A stretch of 64,000 bases of DNA from Sanderia malayensis (GCA_013076295.1 RQOL01000729.1:3596001-3660000), one strand, 5' to 3'; counted from the stretch's first letter, positions 1-11,593 are shown. The notes: a model not told the origin generated them from the letters alone. Numbers and translations are program-made.

Positions 1-75
1 AAAAAGCCTTATTGATCACCGATTCGTCGTTTCGGTCCATTGTCTGGGGACGTTCGACCCATTTGGCCGGTTAAA
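1..75 (-). repeat. Fragment of Helitron family 1
   Basis: This stretch matches 8085-8155 and 10110-10180, which lie just inside the 5' end of the Helitron family 1 copies. The match fades after about base 75, so this is a truncated copy running off the window edge. It is non-coding. Confidence 0.6.
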
Positions 76-560
76 AATAGACAAAATCTAATTGTAGAGG
101 CGGGATTTCTATTGTATTACATGGCCTCCGTGATTGGTTTATACGCGTCACGTGATAGAAAAAGAGGGAAAATTCTTGTGTGAAGGGATTTCCCCTTCGT
201 CCTTCATACTTTTAAAGGTGGGAAGGAAAAGAAATCTGAATCCTCAGAACTGTTCAATCGGTCTGGAGAAATAATCCAGACCAAACTCCACACTCTGTGC
301 TTGTTTGATCGGAAAATTATTCTCCAAACCTCGTTACCAGTCCCGAGAAACAGGTGAGATTTTAAAGTCGACAAGATATTCCATATTCAAATGTGAGTGA
401 AGTACAATAAAATACATCGGTAATATTCCGATATATGTCCCTAAATTATGATAATAGGCTCATTAATAAATATCAGCTAATCAACAAAACAGATATGATG
501 TTTAAGCAATTCAACAGTTTTGTAGTTATTTAAGAACAGTGTCTCCAAAATTTGGTGCCA
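76..560. other. Non-coding flank of the DIRS-like element
   Basis: I see no reading frame of note here. The stretch lies directly downstream of the tyrosine recombinase stop codon (561-563, minus strand), so it probably holds the 3' terminal repeat of the DIRS-like element. I could not match it to a second copy inside the window. Confidence 0.3.
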
Positions 561-1460
561 TTATTTTTTGGTATAGTTTGCAAATGTTTTAGCATTTGAC
601 CAACCAACTGCTTTATTTATTTCGTGTAGATTTAAGCCTTTGCTGTGAGCACTGGGTGTGGAAGCAGACCTTGTAGAGTGTGCTGAAAATGCTCTACAAT
701 TTATTCCTGCTAGACTCAATGTCTCTTTACACCAGCGAGCAAGTGTACATGATCTAACCGATTTGTGTGGTTCGTGTAGTGTATGAAAAATGCTGATTCA
801 TCTTTGCGAAGGCCTGCTGTAGCTGCTATGTAAGTCTTTATGAGAGCGACAGGGCATAAATTCATGTCATCCAGGTATTTATTTAGTTGCAAAGGTCTCA
901 AGTGACGTCCTGGTTTGGTAGTTTTCAAGATTACCGGAATATAAAAATGGCAATAACAATCATTTAAATCTATATAATTAATATCCAGTGCAGCTAAAGA
1001 CTGGTTCCTTTGAGCTGATAATGAGCACAGTAAGGTGACAAGTTTCATTGATAATTTTTGCAGAGAATTTTCTATGCTGGTCTGAATTGTTTTGAGTTAC
1101 CCAAATACCACTTTCACATTGTATGTTTGTGTGTATTTTCGTAACGCTGGCTGTAGTTTGAATATTCCAGTCATAAATCGCCGAACCAAAGGTTGGTTTC
1201 CGAAGGTTAATCCGTCTCTTGGTTTTAGCAACAAAGATAAAGCGGAACGCGCATTGTTAATACAAGACTAACCAATGCCAGTAGAGTTAAATAACGTTGC
1301 TAAAAATTCAATACCCATAGTTGTAGAAGCATTGACTGGGTCCAATTTTTTAAGTACGCAAAATTGTAACCGTTTGGGAATATAAGTTTTCTACTGTTTT
1401 GACGTGCCTTCAGCTAGTGAATGCTCCAGAATGTAAATTGCTTCTGTCAATAATTCTGTT
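561..1460 (-). pseudogene. DIRS tyrosine recombinase (broken)
   Basis: This relic is a lambda-integrase-like recombinase that would insert the circular cDNA of a DIRS element. An N-terminal segment around 1130-1260 reads with SALSLLL and LVRRFMTGIF, typical of the DIRS recombinase core-binding region. A frame at 716-1048 holds the first catalytic Arg (LSAQRNQSLAALD). A different frame at 561-715 holds the HSTR box (HxxR) and ends with VGWSNAKTFANYTKK before TAA at 561-563, which supplies the late Trp/His-type position and the nucleophilic Tyr. The frame change near 716 and further breaks upstream mean no intact enzyme. Confidence 0.75.
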
Positions 1461-1464
1461 TCCT

Positions 1465-2318
1465 TTAATTGTTCCCGCCAATATGACAGGCCAGCAGCTC
1501 CAAGCTGTTGTGCAGTGGGTGCTGTACTTCTGGTTTGCCTGGCAGGTCTAGCATTTGTTTTCTACGAGAAATGCATAAAGGTTTGGTTTTAAGCATTCTT
1601 ATTAGGCTTGAGTACCATGGCTGATTTGGCCAATTTGGCACAATGATAATTCCTTCTGCCTCTTCAATTACAATTTTCTGTAATACTCTTCCAATTATGC
1701 AAAAAGGAGGAAAGGCATAAAAGAAATAGTTTTTCCAGTTTAATTGGAAAGCGTCAACAGCATATGCATCTGGGTCCGGTCTGTATGAAGCAAAAGGAAT
1801 AATTTGGTAATTTATGCGGCTTGCAAACAAATCTATTTCTGTCTTTTTATGGAAATATTGAATAATCTCGTTAAAAATGGAAACTGAGAGTTTCCATTCT
1901 GTTTGCAAATTTTCAACTCTGGATTCTTTATCAGCATCTACGTTTTGTTTCCCTGGGATATGGCTTGCTGACAGCCAGATTTCTTTTGAGATGGCAAACG
2001 CCCATATTTCTTGTACCAACATATTACACACTTCCGCGTGTGAGGATCCATTTTGTTTAATATATGGACTTCTGAAGTGTTATCACACAGAATTTGAAGA
2101 TGAATATGTTCATCTTGTACTAAAGATTTGAGTCCAAACAAAATTGCTTTAAGTTCTAATGCATTTATGTGCAAATGTTTTTCCGTTTCACTCCAACTCC
2201 CTCGGGTTGTTTTATTGTCATACATCGCACCCCATCCCGAGTTGCTAGCATCCGTATACAGTGTTGCAACTGCGGCTCCTTTAAGTATTTCATTGTAGGC
2301 GGAATTAACATTATTCAC
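1465..2318 (-). pseudogene. DIRS RNase H and downstream domain (frameshifted)
   Basis: The RNase H would degrade the RNA of the RNA/DNA hybrid during reverse transcription. The frame at 1938-2318 shows all expected acidic positions: YTDASNSGWGA, NALELKAILFGL and LCDNTSE. The chain continues in another frame at 1465-2031 with LSASHIPGKQNVDADKESR, the end of the DIRS RNase H, and then EIDLFASRINYQ and PDPDAYAVDAF, a stretch always seen between RNase H and recombinase in DIRS elements. The frameshift lies near 2035. Confidence 0.8.
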
Positions 2319-2535
2319 CCACCAAAGTAAGTTTTTTTTTCAATTCCTATCAAGGCACATAAAGAAATTATAATTACCTTTATCAAATTTTACTGCTTTT
2401 GACTTGCATGACTCAATAGATCTGAAATGTAATGGCCCATATTTTACCGCCGGGAAAATGGCTATTATTTTGCCAATAATTTTTGCAACATCTCTGATTT
2501 TTAAGGTTATCACGCATAAAGCGTTTTTACATTCT
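2319..2535 (-). other. RT to RNase H linker of the DIRS element
   Basis: This short stretch has no usable frame of its own. It lies between the RT fingers/palm and RNase H fragments and is presumably the decayed connection domain. Confidence 0.4.
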
Positions 2536-3247
2536 TTAGCAATAGTTGTTTTCCTTTCTAATGAAACCTAAAAATTTGATTTCTTGGGTCGAAATGAACT
2601 GTGATTTATCAGGGTGAATAACGAACCCTATCTTTTGTAGTATTATAATTGTTTCAGCTACATTTGCAGGACATTCTACATAAGTGTCACCAAAGTTTAT
2701 AAGGCCATCAATATATGAACACACTAAGTGCCCCCTTTTCTTTAACTCTGAAAGTGGGGCTTTCATGAGTTTCGTGAATTTACGTGGTCCACATGAGAGG
2801 CCATTTGGCAAACAGGTGAAATGATAGTTTTGACCCTGATATTGGAAAGCCAAGAATTTTTGATCCTCTTCATCAATTTTTACTGAATAGTAAGCTTCTT
2901 TTATGTCTATCAAAGACATGAACCAATTTGGCTTTACAAGATTCAGAACTGTGTAGATTGTTTCCATCTTAAAGTGAAAGTTTTCAACATACTCGTTTGT
3001 CCTTTTTAGATTTAAAATGTCTGAGAAAAATTGGAGATATTATTACTCCTATTCCTTTAAGGCATTGCACAATGACCCCTTTCCTTTGTAATTTATCAAT
3101 TTCATTTTCAAGATGAGTTTCCTCGGATCTGCTTATCATATTTGGTGGTGCAGCTACAGAGGGAGGGAAAGAAATAAATTGTATCGGCATGCCTTTAACA
3201 GTTGATAAAACTTCGTTATCTGAATTGATATCTTTCCACCAGTCCAT
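2536..3247 (-). pseudogene. DIRS reverse transcriptase (broken, active site altered)
   Basis: Two frames, 2984-3247 and 2536-2967, together cover the RT. The first carries GVIVQCLKGIG and SPIFLRHFKSKKD (fingers). The second carries the palm with MSLIDIKEAYYSV, where the first catalytic Asp sits, and LPNGLSCGPRKFTKLMK, a DIRS signature. The motif C position reads YIDG (codons near 2704-2715) where active enzymes have YxDD, so the second catalytic Asp is lost. A frameshift lies at about 2970-2985. Confidence 0.82.
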
Positions 3248-3354
3248 ATAATGGGCAATTTTTCCTGCCTTAAATGTTTTGACTTGTAATTTAAAATATG
3301 ATCATAATGTTGGTAAAATTTTCAGAAAATATGTTAGTTGTAATTTTACCTTTT

Positions 3355-4566
3355 TTAGTTCTTGTAAGGAAAAGGTTCCTTTTGCTTGAAATGTGGCTTT
3401 TTGGCCTTCTGAAAAAAACTAGCCTTGTTGCTGGAATTGCCATAGTTGCTGTTCTGGCTGTAATTATAACTGGCTCCATGTTGAGCATATTGTTGCTTCC
3501 TTTTGCCGTTTGAATATTGGCTTTGTGAAGCAACTGGTTTAGTCAGTTTACTGACTTCTTTGGCATCTTTAATAGCCTTCGGGAGATCATCTCCAAAAAG
3601 ATACCTTGTCATGCCGTGAGCTACACAGATCCTTAATATCAGGATCAAGATGTGAGGAAATAGCTTGCTTTCTTTTATTATTTAATTTCACATGGGCTGT
3701 GCCCAGTGTTTTAATACCGTCAAAACACATTTTGACAATTTCTTTAGAGTCTATCATGGTAGACTTTTTATCCGCTTCTAAAATGGATTGAGAAATCTGG
3801 ATTATGCTGTTGGTGGCAGTAGTAATGTGTTTCTGAATTTCTACCATTTCATGGTCAAGCCTTTTTGTGTATGCACTCAGGCCATGATAGATTACATCAT
3901 TAATCAGAGGTGTTGTGATGGTTGAGCAGTTTGATTGCCTTTTGTATTTTTCTTGAAGAATTTTGAATGTTTCTGCTTTCTTCACATCGGTCTGCCAGTA
4001 TTTTACTACTCTTTCCGCAAGATTTGGCAGTATTGGGTCTCCGGTGGGTGCAACATTACCTGGAGGTCTTTCTGCTTCAACAGGAGACAGTATTTCCTCT
4101 TCCACGTCAAAAGTGGCTGACTTTTTTCCTTCTGATATATTACTTTTTGATTTCTTAAACAAAGCATTGATATCAGAGGATTTGCCATCATTTCTCTCAA
4201 CAGCATGGCTGCTGGTACGTTTTGAAATATGGCTTTGACAACCCAATGTATTATTGGGAGTTATGCTGTGTGTGTTTGTCATCTCAGCCACAAAGCTGGT
4301 ACGTTTTGACAATTTTCGTGGGGGAATTCAACTAGTGAGGAAACAGAGCCATGCAGGGAAACTTCATCTTGTTCCTGCAGTGCCATTGTTTGTTTTGGAT
4401 AGGCTGAAGGTTCCTCTGGTGTAGAGTATACCTTTTCAGCCAGCTTTTTCACTGTCTCAGTGAGATCTGCAATACACAATTTTATATCTCGTATGGGATC
4501 ATTTTCCACGATCACCTCGTGAGAAAACCCGCCATAGCTGTGCTCGTCTGTCATTCTGTGGGACAA
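3355..4566 (-). pseudogene. DIRS gag-like protein (frameshifted)
   Basis: Three minus frames (4279-4566, 3587-4312 and 3355-3648) chain into one protein. The middle part has the DIRS gag pattern of a Ser/Thr-rich, charged N-terminus, then NLAERVVKYWQTDVKKAETF and ALxxxL-type helices. The C-terminal part is Asn/Ser/Tyr- and Lys-rich (QNSNYGNSSNKASFFQKAKK). It lacks zinc knuckles, as is normal for DIRS gag. It would coat the element RNA. Frameshifts near 4290 and 3600 make it inactive. Confidence 0.7.
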
Positions 4567-4729
4567 AATTATGTTTTAATGAAAGAAAATATCAAGATTA
4601 ATTAATGTTTTGTACTTCCCTGATGAGTAAGCCAATGATGTGCTCGATATCTTTAAAAAAACTCAGCTATAATCTCCTTTTGAAAAAACGTGCTTGATTC
4701 ATCCTGGAAAGCATCTCGAAATTAGTTGC

Positions 4730-4998
4730 GAGTAACGAATGCTAAAGTAAACAAAGGTAAGTAGTGTTAAAAATTGGTACACGATAAGTGTAAACTTTTT
4801 GTTAATAACTATGGATTCATTTTAAGGCTCTTTTAGTTAATCTGCCTTTGTTTTCTTAAATGTTTCAACTTTCAAAAATAATTTAGAAAAATTTGTCACT
4901 TACTTGAAATTGGTGCGATCAAAATCTGAAAAGGTTTTTGTGTGATCGAGTCAAAGCTATTGTCTTTTGACACTATGGCAACAATATCAAGATGGCCC
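4730..4998. repeat. 270-bp direct repeat, copy 1
   Basis: This matches 6655-6935 at roughly 85 percent by eye, in the same orientation. It begins near GTAACGAATGCTAAAGTAAAC and ends at CAAGATGGCCCCA. Copy 1 lies immediately 5' of the DIRS gag start, so it may be the DIRS leader or terminal repeat. Confidence 0.75.
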
Positions 4999-6654
4999 CA
5001 TGGAAAATCATATGGGGAAGGAGAAGATTAGCATGTGACAAACTGGTTGGGGGCTGAAAGAGATAGGATATAAGATAAGAAACATTACAATATTTGAAAT
5101 GTTATTTATGTTCATGTTACTGAATATTTACAGTTGGTTAAACAATATTGATACTTTTTCAACAATATATTATCGTTAAATTGGGCAAGTTGATAGACTT
5201 TGAGGGTGGAGATCACAGGGTTTGGATGCATCAAGTTGATAAAAAGTGGCCGCCATTGGAGGGTGAGATAGCGTCTTGAGTGTAAGCCTGGTTAGCACTG
5301 CAGATTATCTAAAACTTCTCTGTGATTGCGTCATGGGGCAGGCACGTGTTCACGTTTCGTCTGTCCCTGCAAGAAGAAGACAAAGGAAAAGAACAAAGAA
5401 AAATGAAACAAAGGAAACGTTGTAACAATCTCTCACGTGCCAGACAGAATTTTATTTGCGAAATTATTATTATTATATTGTAAAGGAAAGGAAGCCTCGG
5501 CCTCAGTAGATAGCGATGACGACAAAGCGAGCCAATCAAATCGGAGGAATAAGATAAATGGTAATAATATAATTTGATCTTTGTCAATCTTTCCAATCAA
5601 ACACTATTAAGCAAACTATAATGAGTTATGGTGTGTTTAACGTTAATTGTTATCTGTCAATTATAGAATTTCGACATATTGGAAGAGAATATGCATCCTT
5701 TCATTAAAAATAGTCAACATGCATGGCAGGCCGGGGTAAGTTTGTTACTTTAGTTTTTGTATGAAATAAGAAAAAAGGCAAATTCAGAGCAGCTGCATAT
5801 AAGTCCTTAAAAATAGGAGGTTTTTATATGCAGGTTTTTACTGTATAACTATGTACAGTATCTACATATTAAAGTAAGAAATTTTGACAATTTTGGCACC
5901 GCGTGCCAATTCGGCCTGCTCTGCCGTAAGTTTGTGGGAAGGATTTTGGGTGACCACCTTCCCACGCTCTTTTTTGGGGGCCTTTCTTTTTTGTTGGCCA
6001 GCAATTTTTATAAAGGCCTCCTTTTGTGTTCTTTAAATTAACACACATAAGATTGATATGTTAAAGGTTGTTAACATTTTGTAAAAAGATGCAATGCCAT
6101 TGTTAAAGTGTGTATGATAAACATGTAACATACAATGTAAAAAGGTGTATGTACACAATTTCATTTGCTGGGATTCTTCTCCCAGTAGGAAAGACCAAGT
6201 TAAATCGTTTGCCGGCCAATTCTGGGAATTGGTCAGCACATTGCTTTTTTGCAGCAGAAATACTGCTATATGTTATTTCCTAGGAGAAAAAGAGCTTGGA
6301 AAGAATAATGGTTGATAGCAGTTATGAAGATGAGAAATGTACTAATAAATATATTAATGTATTTAATATAATTACTTTGGTGTCTTTGCCAACAGTTATG
6401 ACAATTTGGTTGTCCTTTGGCTTTGCATTTGCCATGTTGAAATGTTCTTAAAATGAAATGTTGAAATGCATGTAAAATTAGTATAAGGATATTGGAAAAT
6501 GCTGGTGAAGGAGAATGGAAGATTAGAAAATGTTGTATTCCTCAATTTACGAAATTCTGATTGTATGGAATTTGCGGGAATTAATATATGAAGAGCAATG
6601 ATTGAAAATGGTAATAATAGGAAAGATACTCACAATTCTTAGATTTGGGCGCGT
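4999..6654. other. Stretch with no recognisable gene
   Basis: Short frames occur but none has recognisable domains or sensible composition. I see only AT-rich simple sequence, such as ATTATTATTATATTG near 5466. Confidence 0.5.
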
Positions 6655-6935
6655 AGCACAAAGTAACGAAGGCTGAAGTAAACGAAGGTAAGTAGTGTCA
6701 AAAATTGGTACACAATAACTGTAAACTTTTTTTTAATAACTACTGATACATTTAAGGCTCTTTTAGTTAATCTGCATTTGTTTTCTCTAATGTTAAAACT
6801 TTCAAAAGTTATTTAGAAAAATTTTTCACTTACTTCAAATTGGTACGATCGAGATCTGAAAGGTTTTTTGCGCACTCAAGTCAAAGCTATTATCTTCCGA
6901 AACTATAGCAACAATATCAAGATGGCCCCACGGGA
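6655..6935. repeat. 270-bp direct repeat, copy 2
   Basis: Second copy of the repeat at 4730-4998. It is followed within a few bases by a strong hairpin. It probably marks the start of a second, otherwise deleted, copy of the same element. Confidence 0.75.
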
Positions 6936-6938
6936 AAG

Positions 6939-6973
6939 AATGAGATCGAGGTCTCCCGGACCTCGATCTCATT
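6939..6973. repeat. Perfect 15-bp-stem hairpin
   Basis: The stem AATGAGATCGAGGTC pairs exactly with its reverse complement across the 5-base loop TCCCG. It lies right after copy 2 of the 270-bp repeat. No run of T follows, and the context is eukaryotic, so a bacterial-type terminator is not implied. Confidence 0.85.
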
Positions 6974-7129
6974 CTCATTCTGTATGGCATCAATGTGATG
7001 TTGGGTCAATTGTGATTTGCAATAGTTCTACATAGCCAAAGTAAGAATGGCAAGGACTATAGAATAGAGTGAACTACGAATACATTGACATTGACTGACT
7101 GAGAATAGAGTGAACTATGAAAACATTGA

Positions 7130-7396
7130 ATGTTAGGGCGCACGAAGTGCACCCTATCAGTCAATGTAGCGTAGCAAGCTAATCCATTGTAAGTGGGGTC
7201 GAAGGGGGCATGAGCGTTCGCGAATGCAGGGCACGAAGTGCGCCTACCACAGGCGAGCATAGCGGGCTAACACATTGTACGTGGGGTTGAAAGGGGCATG
7301 AGCGTTAAGGGGCAGCACACCAAGTGCGCCGGCCACATTAAGTTTTTTCACTTGCCCGCCTCCGGGAAGCGAGCGAACACGAGCACCGCCGGCTAG
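7130..7396 (+). mobile_element. Helitron family 1, 3' end fragment
   Basis: This carries the family 3' region: a GCACGAAGTGCGCC-type box, then CACATTAAGTTTTTTC, then the terminal stem-loop region CTCCGGGAAGCGAGCG, ending in CTAG at 7393-7396 followed by T. It matches the 3' end of the complete copy at 15804-16591. Part of the unit is duplicated, since the GCACGAAGTGC box occurs more than once. No 5' end is present. Confidence 0.6.
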
Positions 7397-8211
7397 TACC
7401 TACTATAAAAACATACTATACCTACTATACCTACTATAAAAACATACATAACTACTATAAAACATAGAAACACTTGTCAAAGGTTTAAATGATGAAAATC
7501 GTTTAAATAGTGCCTGAAAAATTCATAACTTTGACTTTGCTTTCATGGGGCCTAAGCGTTGCAAGCATGTCGAAGCAACCCATACTACAAAAACTAAACT
7601 ATTTCAACTCAGAATACAAAACAAAGCTATCACCTGTGTTCCCAATTGTTTCCTGCAACTCTCCAGGGGTCTTTGAAGCAATTAGCAGCCCTTTACAAAC
7701 ATAATTCAGCTCGTAAAACAGTTTGAAAGGTGCCCTTTATATGCAAAACAAAAACACGCGTCTTCTCCAAAAGTACCTGCTGCAACCCGAGGGCAAATAA
7801 TGAGTCGCGTGAAAAGAGCCAATCAAAATGCAGCAAAAGGCGAAACGGGTCACGTGAAGAGCGAATACTCTTTTCGAAAATGGAGTAGGGGACGCGAATT
7901 TGGAAGCTTTGCCAGCGTAAACCGTCGTTTTTTCGTGATAGCACAATCAGGAGAACAATTAATGGAATGACTCAAAAATTCGTTTAAAATAGGCTTCAAA
8001 AAATAGATAACTTTTGCCTACTCTAGAAACGGAGCCTTTCCATGCAAGTGTCAACCTTTTCCAACCCCACTCAAAAAAGCCTTATTGATCACCGATTCGC
8101 TGTTTTGTCCCATTGTTTTGAGAAGCTTGACCTAGTGTTTCGGGTCAAATCTATTGTTTCAGCGTAATTTCGGGCCCTTGTCACGTGACTCCACAGCATA
8201 TATATATTAGA
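7397..8211 (-). mobile_element. Helitron family 1, copy A
   Basis: This is a non-autonomous Helitron on the minus strand. Its 5' end at 8211 reads TCTAATATATATAT next to host A at 8212. The body matches copies B, D and G. A short tandem region of TACTATACC units lies at 7400-7470. Its own 3' CTAG cannot be separated from the head-to-head fragment at 7130-7396. There is no coding capacity. It interrupts the virus-like gene at 8212. Confidence 0.65.
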
Positions 8212-8583
8212 TTAGATAATGGTTCACCATCATGTTCACCATCAAGTGAACATGGGATCCCTCTCGTAGCTCTTGCGTATACATTATTCATACTATCACT
8301 ATATTCTTCAACATAATTAACAAAACTCAGGATGTTGCATAGCTCTTCACCTAAAATCACTCTTTTCACATACTTTGGAAATTTAATCATCACTTTACAA
8401 TCAACGATGGAAAACTCTGGTAGGCATTCAAATGGTAATTCAGGTTCTGCAACATGTCTCTTAAAAGCATCTTCTGAAGAACCTATGTTTTGCTTTAATA
8501 TAGACACTATTTCTCGTATCGTCATCTTTTGCACTTCTTCACTGTGAAAAACTCGATAGCCCAGGTTGTATAATATAAAATTA
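8212..8583 (-). pseudogene. Virus-like structural-type protein, C-terminal part
   Basis: The minus frame encodes YNLGYRVF followed by a domain with VILGEELCNILSF, which resembles the C-terminal half of the capsid-type proteins repeated in this element (compare 10913-11593 and 14735-15268). Only residues downstream of FILYNL are genuine. The longer reading frame starts and ends inside flanking Helitrons. Removing Helitron B (8584-10249) places this next to 10250-10542, which supplies the N-terminal half. One base of frame mismatch remains at that join, so it is a broken gene. Confidence 0.5.
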
Positions 8584-10249
8584 CTAGGGGTCATCACTTG
8601 CTTCGCTCGTTCGCCCCAGCCCGTCAAGTAAAAAAAGCTTAATCTGGTTGGTGCGCTTCGCGCGCTGCATTCGCTGCCGCTCATGCCCATACATACCCTA
8701 CAATACATACCCTACAATATATACCCTACAATACATACCCTACTATACATACCCTACCATACATACCCTACTATACATACCCTAATATGCATACCCTACT
8801 ATGCATACCCTACTATACATACCTTACTATGCATACTACGAGGTAACATTTCTAAAGAAATTAAGGTGGGAGGTCAAATCTCCCCCCCCCCTAGCAAGCG
8901 ACAGCCCCGCGCCCACGCTGCTCCCTGAAAGCCGTTTCTGAAAGTTGATAATGTCAGTGTGAAGTTTGAAAAAAAATAGTTACTTTCAAAAACCTAACCC
9001 ATCCTGGAAATTTTAAACTCAATCTGTAATAAAAAATATATCAAGCTGTAGCTAAGGAAACAGTGAACACGTTGCAAATAGTCTCATCTCTTAACTAAAT
9101 AATACTGAATTCTTAGAGACCATTTAGTGGAATTGGTTTGAATGAATTTTCGGAGCCGTGCAAAAAGCAAAACCTCTGAACACACTTTAGCAAGTAAAAA
9201 TAGTATTTACCGTGGCAAATAGTGACCCAGTTGAACTAAAAAAAACCAACATGAAGGTAATATGTTGGGGAACAATTATCGAAAGTGTTTGGGTAAAAAA
9301 TAATCAATTGTGGCACGTTAAAATTGAATTTTCGCAAATGCAAAAACAACGTGTGTTGTGTGAAAAATTGCTCCTTCCCGAGTGAAAAGCAACTTTGTTG
9401 GAAATTGTAAAAAAACAACAAAAAAACAAAAAAAAACAACACATTATTTTAGTTGTGTTATCAGACAACACTTGTCAAAAATTTTAATCGGGAAAATCGT
9501 GCAAATAGGGCCGGAAAAATTCAAAACTTTGACCATGGCCTAAACGTTGTTAGCATGCCGAAGCAGCAATGGCGGTCGCCTACTACAGCAAAACCTACAA
9601 CTATTTCATTAAAAAAAAAAACAAAGCTATCACCTGGGTTCTCCATTGTTTCCTGCAACTCTCCAGGGGTCTTTCAAACAATTAAGAGCTCTTTACAAAG
9701 ATAATTCAGCTGGTAAAACACTTTGAAAGGCGCCCACCTCACTTTTTGTGTACAAAACAAAAACACACGTCTTCTCCAAAAGTACCTGCTGCCTGCCGAG
9801 GGCAAATTTGCATGATAACGAAAAACGCGTCACTGTTCACGTGAAGTTGCGAAAGAGCCAATCAAATTGCAGGAAAAGGCGAAACGGGTCACCTGAAGAG
9901 CGAACACTCTGTTCGAAAATGGAGTTCGTGACGCGAATTTGGAAGTTTTGCCAGCGTAAACCGTAGTTTTTTTGTGATAGCACAATTAGCAGAATAATTA
10001 ATGGAATAATTCAAAAATTCTTTTAAAATAGGATTCCAAAAATAGATAACTTTTGCTTACTCCAGAAACGGAGCCTTTCCATGCAAGTGCCAACCTTGTG
10101 CGCCCCCATTCAAAAAAGTTTTATTGATCACCGATTCGCCGTTTCGGCCTATTGTTTCGGGGCGTTCGACCCATTTTTTAGGGTCGAATCTATTGTTTTA
10201 GGCAGAGTTTCGCCACCGCCATGTGACATCATAGAATATATATATTAGA
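8584..10249 (-). mobile_element. Helitron family 1, copy B (complete, 1.67 kb)
   Basis: The termini are diagnostic. The 5' end at 10249 reads TCTAATATATATATTC, and the 3' end is CTAG at 8584-8587 followed by host T. Insertion is between host A and T with no target duplication. The 3' 110 bases match those at 51518-51625. The body contains a tandem CATACCCTA block and a 1.4-kb unit shared with copy G. It encodes no Rep/helicase, so it would depend on an autonomous relative. Confidence 0.75.
8690..8835. repeat. Minisatellite of CATACCCTA-type units in Helitron B
   Basis: About ten imperfect units of 14 bases (CATACCCTACAATA and variants) form the block. The related CATACCTA block at 62700-62964 occupies the same place in copy G, so the array is part of the element and not a chance microsatellite. 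Confidence 0.85.
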
Positions 10250-10542
10250 TACTCTCTCTTATTTTCTTCTAGGTTCCATTTGGTATTATATTCATTGCTA
10301 TATTTTTGTCCTAGCATTAAATTACTGAATCCAACCTTGTACGTACCAATCCTAATGATACATGCCATTTTCCAGAAGTTTCCGATAGAATTTTTATCAA
10401 TTTAAATCGTATCACTCAGCTCATATAACATTTCTACTAAAGCCACTTCCCATTTCCCATGAAGATGTAATGGTTCTTTAAGCTTTCTTGTTGGATTAAA
10501 GTCACTATCAAGTGAACATGTTAAGTAGAAATCGTTGATCAT
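10250..10542 (-). pseudogene. Virus-like structural-type protein, N-terminal part
   Basis: The likely start is ATG at 10540-10542, giving MINDFYLTCS followed by LHLHGKWEVALVEMLY. The same pattern (FxL.LPS..., then KWE.GL..M) opens the gene at 14735-15268. These are paralogous minor-capsid or penton-like proteins typical of integrase-bearing virus-like elements in cnidarians and arthropods; this family call is from memory of sequence style. A stop follows the LSDTI residues (10402). The frame after it is still protein-like up to the Helitron B junction at 10249. Confidence 0.5.
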
Positions 10543-10586
10543 CTTAACTGAATTGTAAGTCAATCCGGCACCTTTTTTCAAACTGA

Positions 10587-10916
10587 TTAGATATATCCTG
10601 ATATATCCTGTAGTGGTTCCCAATCGTAGATTCTAATGTTGATTGACTTTATGTTTGAAGTTATAACATCATATGATGGTGGGTTGATAGCTTCTTTGTG
10701 AATGGTGTCTTTCCTGTCATCATCATAAATCACCAATCCCAATAGTGGAATCATGTCTTTACTTATAATAAAGTTACAACAAACGGCAAAGACATTGTTC
10801 TTTACGTTCACATCCTTTTGAAAGAATGTACATCCCATCCTTCTGCATTTTATAACACCCATTAGTGGTTGAGTTAACGTTACACTTCTATTGGTTAGTG
10901 TTATGTACACATTCAA
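10587..10916 (-). pseudogene. Small virus-like element protein
   Basis: A frame of about 109 residues follows the gene at 10913-11593 without a gap. The first true ATG is internal (near 10859, MGVIKCRRMGC), since the apparent start is TTG. It reads as a beta-rich protein with repeated hydrophobic strands (VFAVCCNFIISKDMIPLLGLVIYDDD). I do not recognise the domain. It may be a second jelly-roll or a frameshifted extension of the upstream protein. Confidence 0.35.
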
Positions 10917-11593
10917 ATTATAGGTCTGATGCTTACGGTAATAGATGTCTCACCAGTATATTGTTTAGATGAATAGAAGAATGTTGGATTTATAGGATTA
11001 TCATCATCATCATCCAACTTGATAGATATTTGTTGAAGTTGTAGTTTCTCCAAGGGAGCAAACACTATGTTCTTTGGAGCAAAATATCGCACATAGGTAT
11101 CAAGCTGTACATCATAAAACGACAGTTTTCTCAATACTTGTTGCTTTTCAATTCCACCAAGATAGTTGCTTTCTAGAATATCACATTTCACATTTACAGC
11201 TGTATGTGGATTTACATGTACACCATCTTCGATTCTCATTGAACATTTGATCTTCCCTTCTTTAACTGAACCCCCATTATCTTCCTTTTTGTATGTGATC
11301 AAATCCATAAATTGCAGAGGTCGCACCACATCTCCTGTTTTATAATTAGATCGATACTTAATGCATGACCCATTATGTTCGTCCAACGTATTAGTCAAAT
11401 CCCTTTCTAATCCAAGGAAATATGCTAGGGGTCTTGAAAATCTAATGATTAACGAACCAGTTTGTGTTGTTTTCTCTGGTTCGTAGTATCCTAATGATCT
11501 TAAATTATCCCCCATTTCAACCTTTCCTTCAATCAAAAAAACTGATAACACATTCTTTAACTGATAACCAAAATCAGGAAAATCCAATAACAT
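10913..11593 (-). pseudogene. Virus-like capsid-type protein, N-terminus replaced
   Basis: This 226-residue frame contains IRFSRPLAYFLGLERD, a hallmark of the repeated structural-type proteins in these elements, and ends with the C-terminal pattern YFAPKNIVFAPLEKL, IKLDDDDD and TSITVSIRPII. The N-terminal half (the FxLxLPS opening) is absent because the left arm of a large inverted repeat begins at about 11588, exactly at the apparent start. The visible ATG is therefore an accident of the junction. The likely role is a virion or capsid-associated protein, inferred from the family. Confidence 0.55.

Larger units (their letters stand above)
561..4566 (-). mobile_element. DIRS-like tyrosine-recombinase retrotransposon, degenerate
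   Basis: On the minus strand the order is gag-like protein, reverse transcriptase, RNase H with a trailing domain, then tyrosine recombinase. This is the DIRS/Ngaro layout, which uses a recombinase instead of a DDE integrase. Every domain is broken by frameshifts. The outer limits are uncertain because no terminal repeats could be paired. The 5' end may extend to the 270-bp repeat at 4730-4998. Confidence 0.8.

Noticed and set aside
6939..6973. Rho-independent terminator
   Set aside because: There is no T-run, and the surrounding genes are eukaryotic.
8181..8708. 175-codon frame as one gene
   Set aside because: Its first and last parts lie in two different Helitron copies; only the middle is virus-like.
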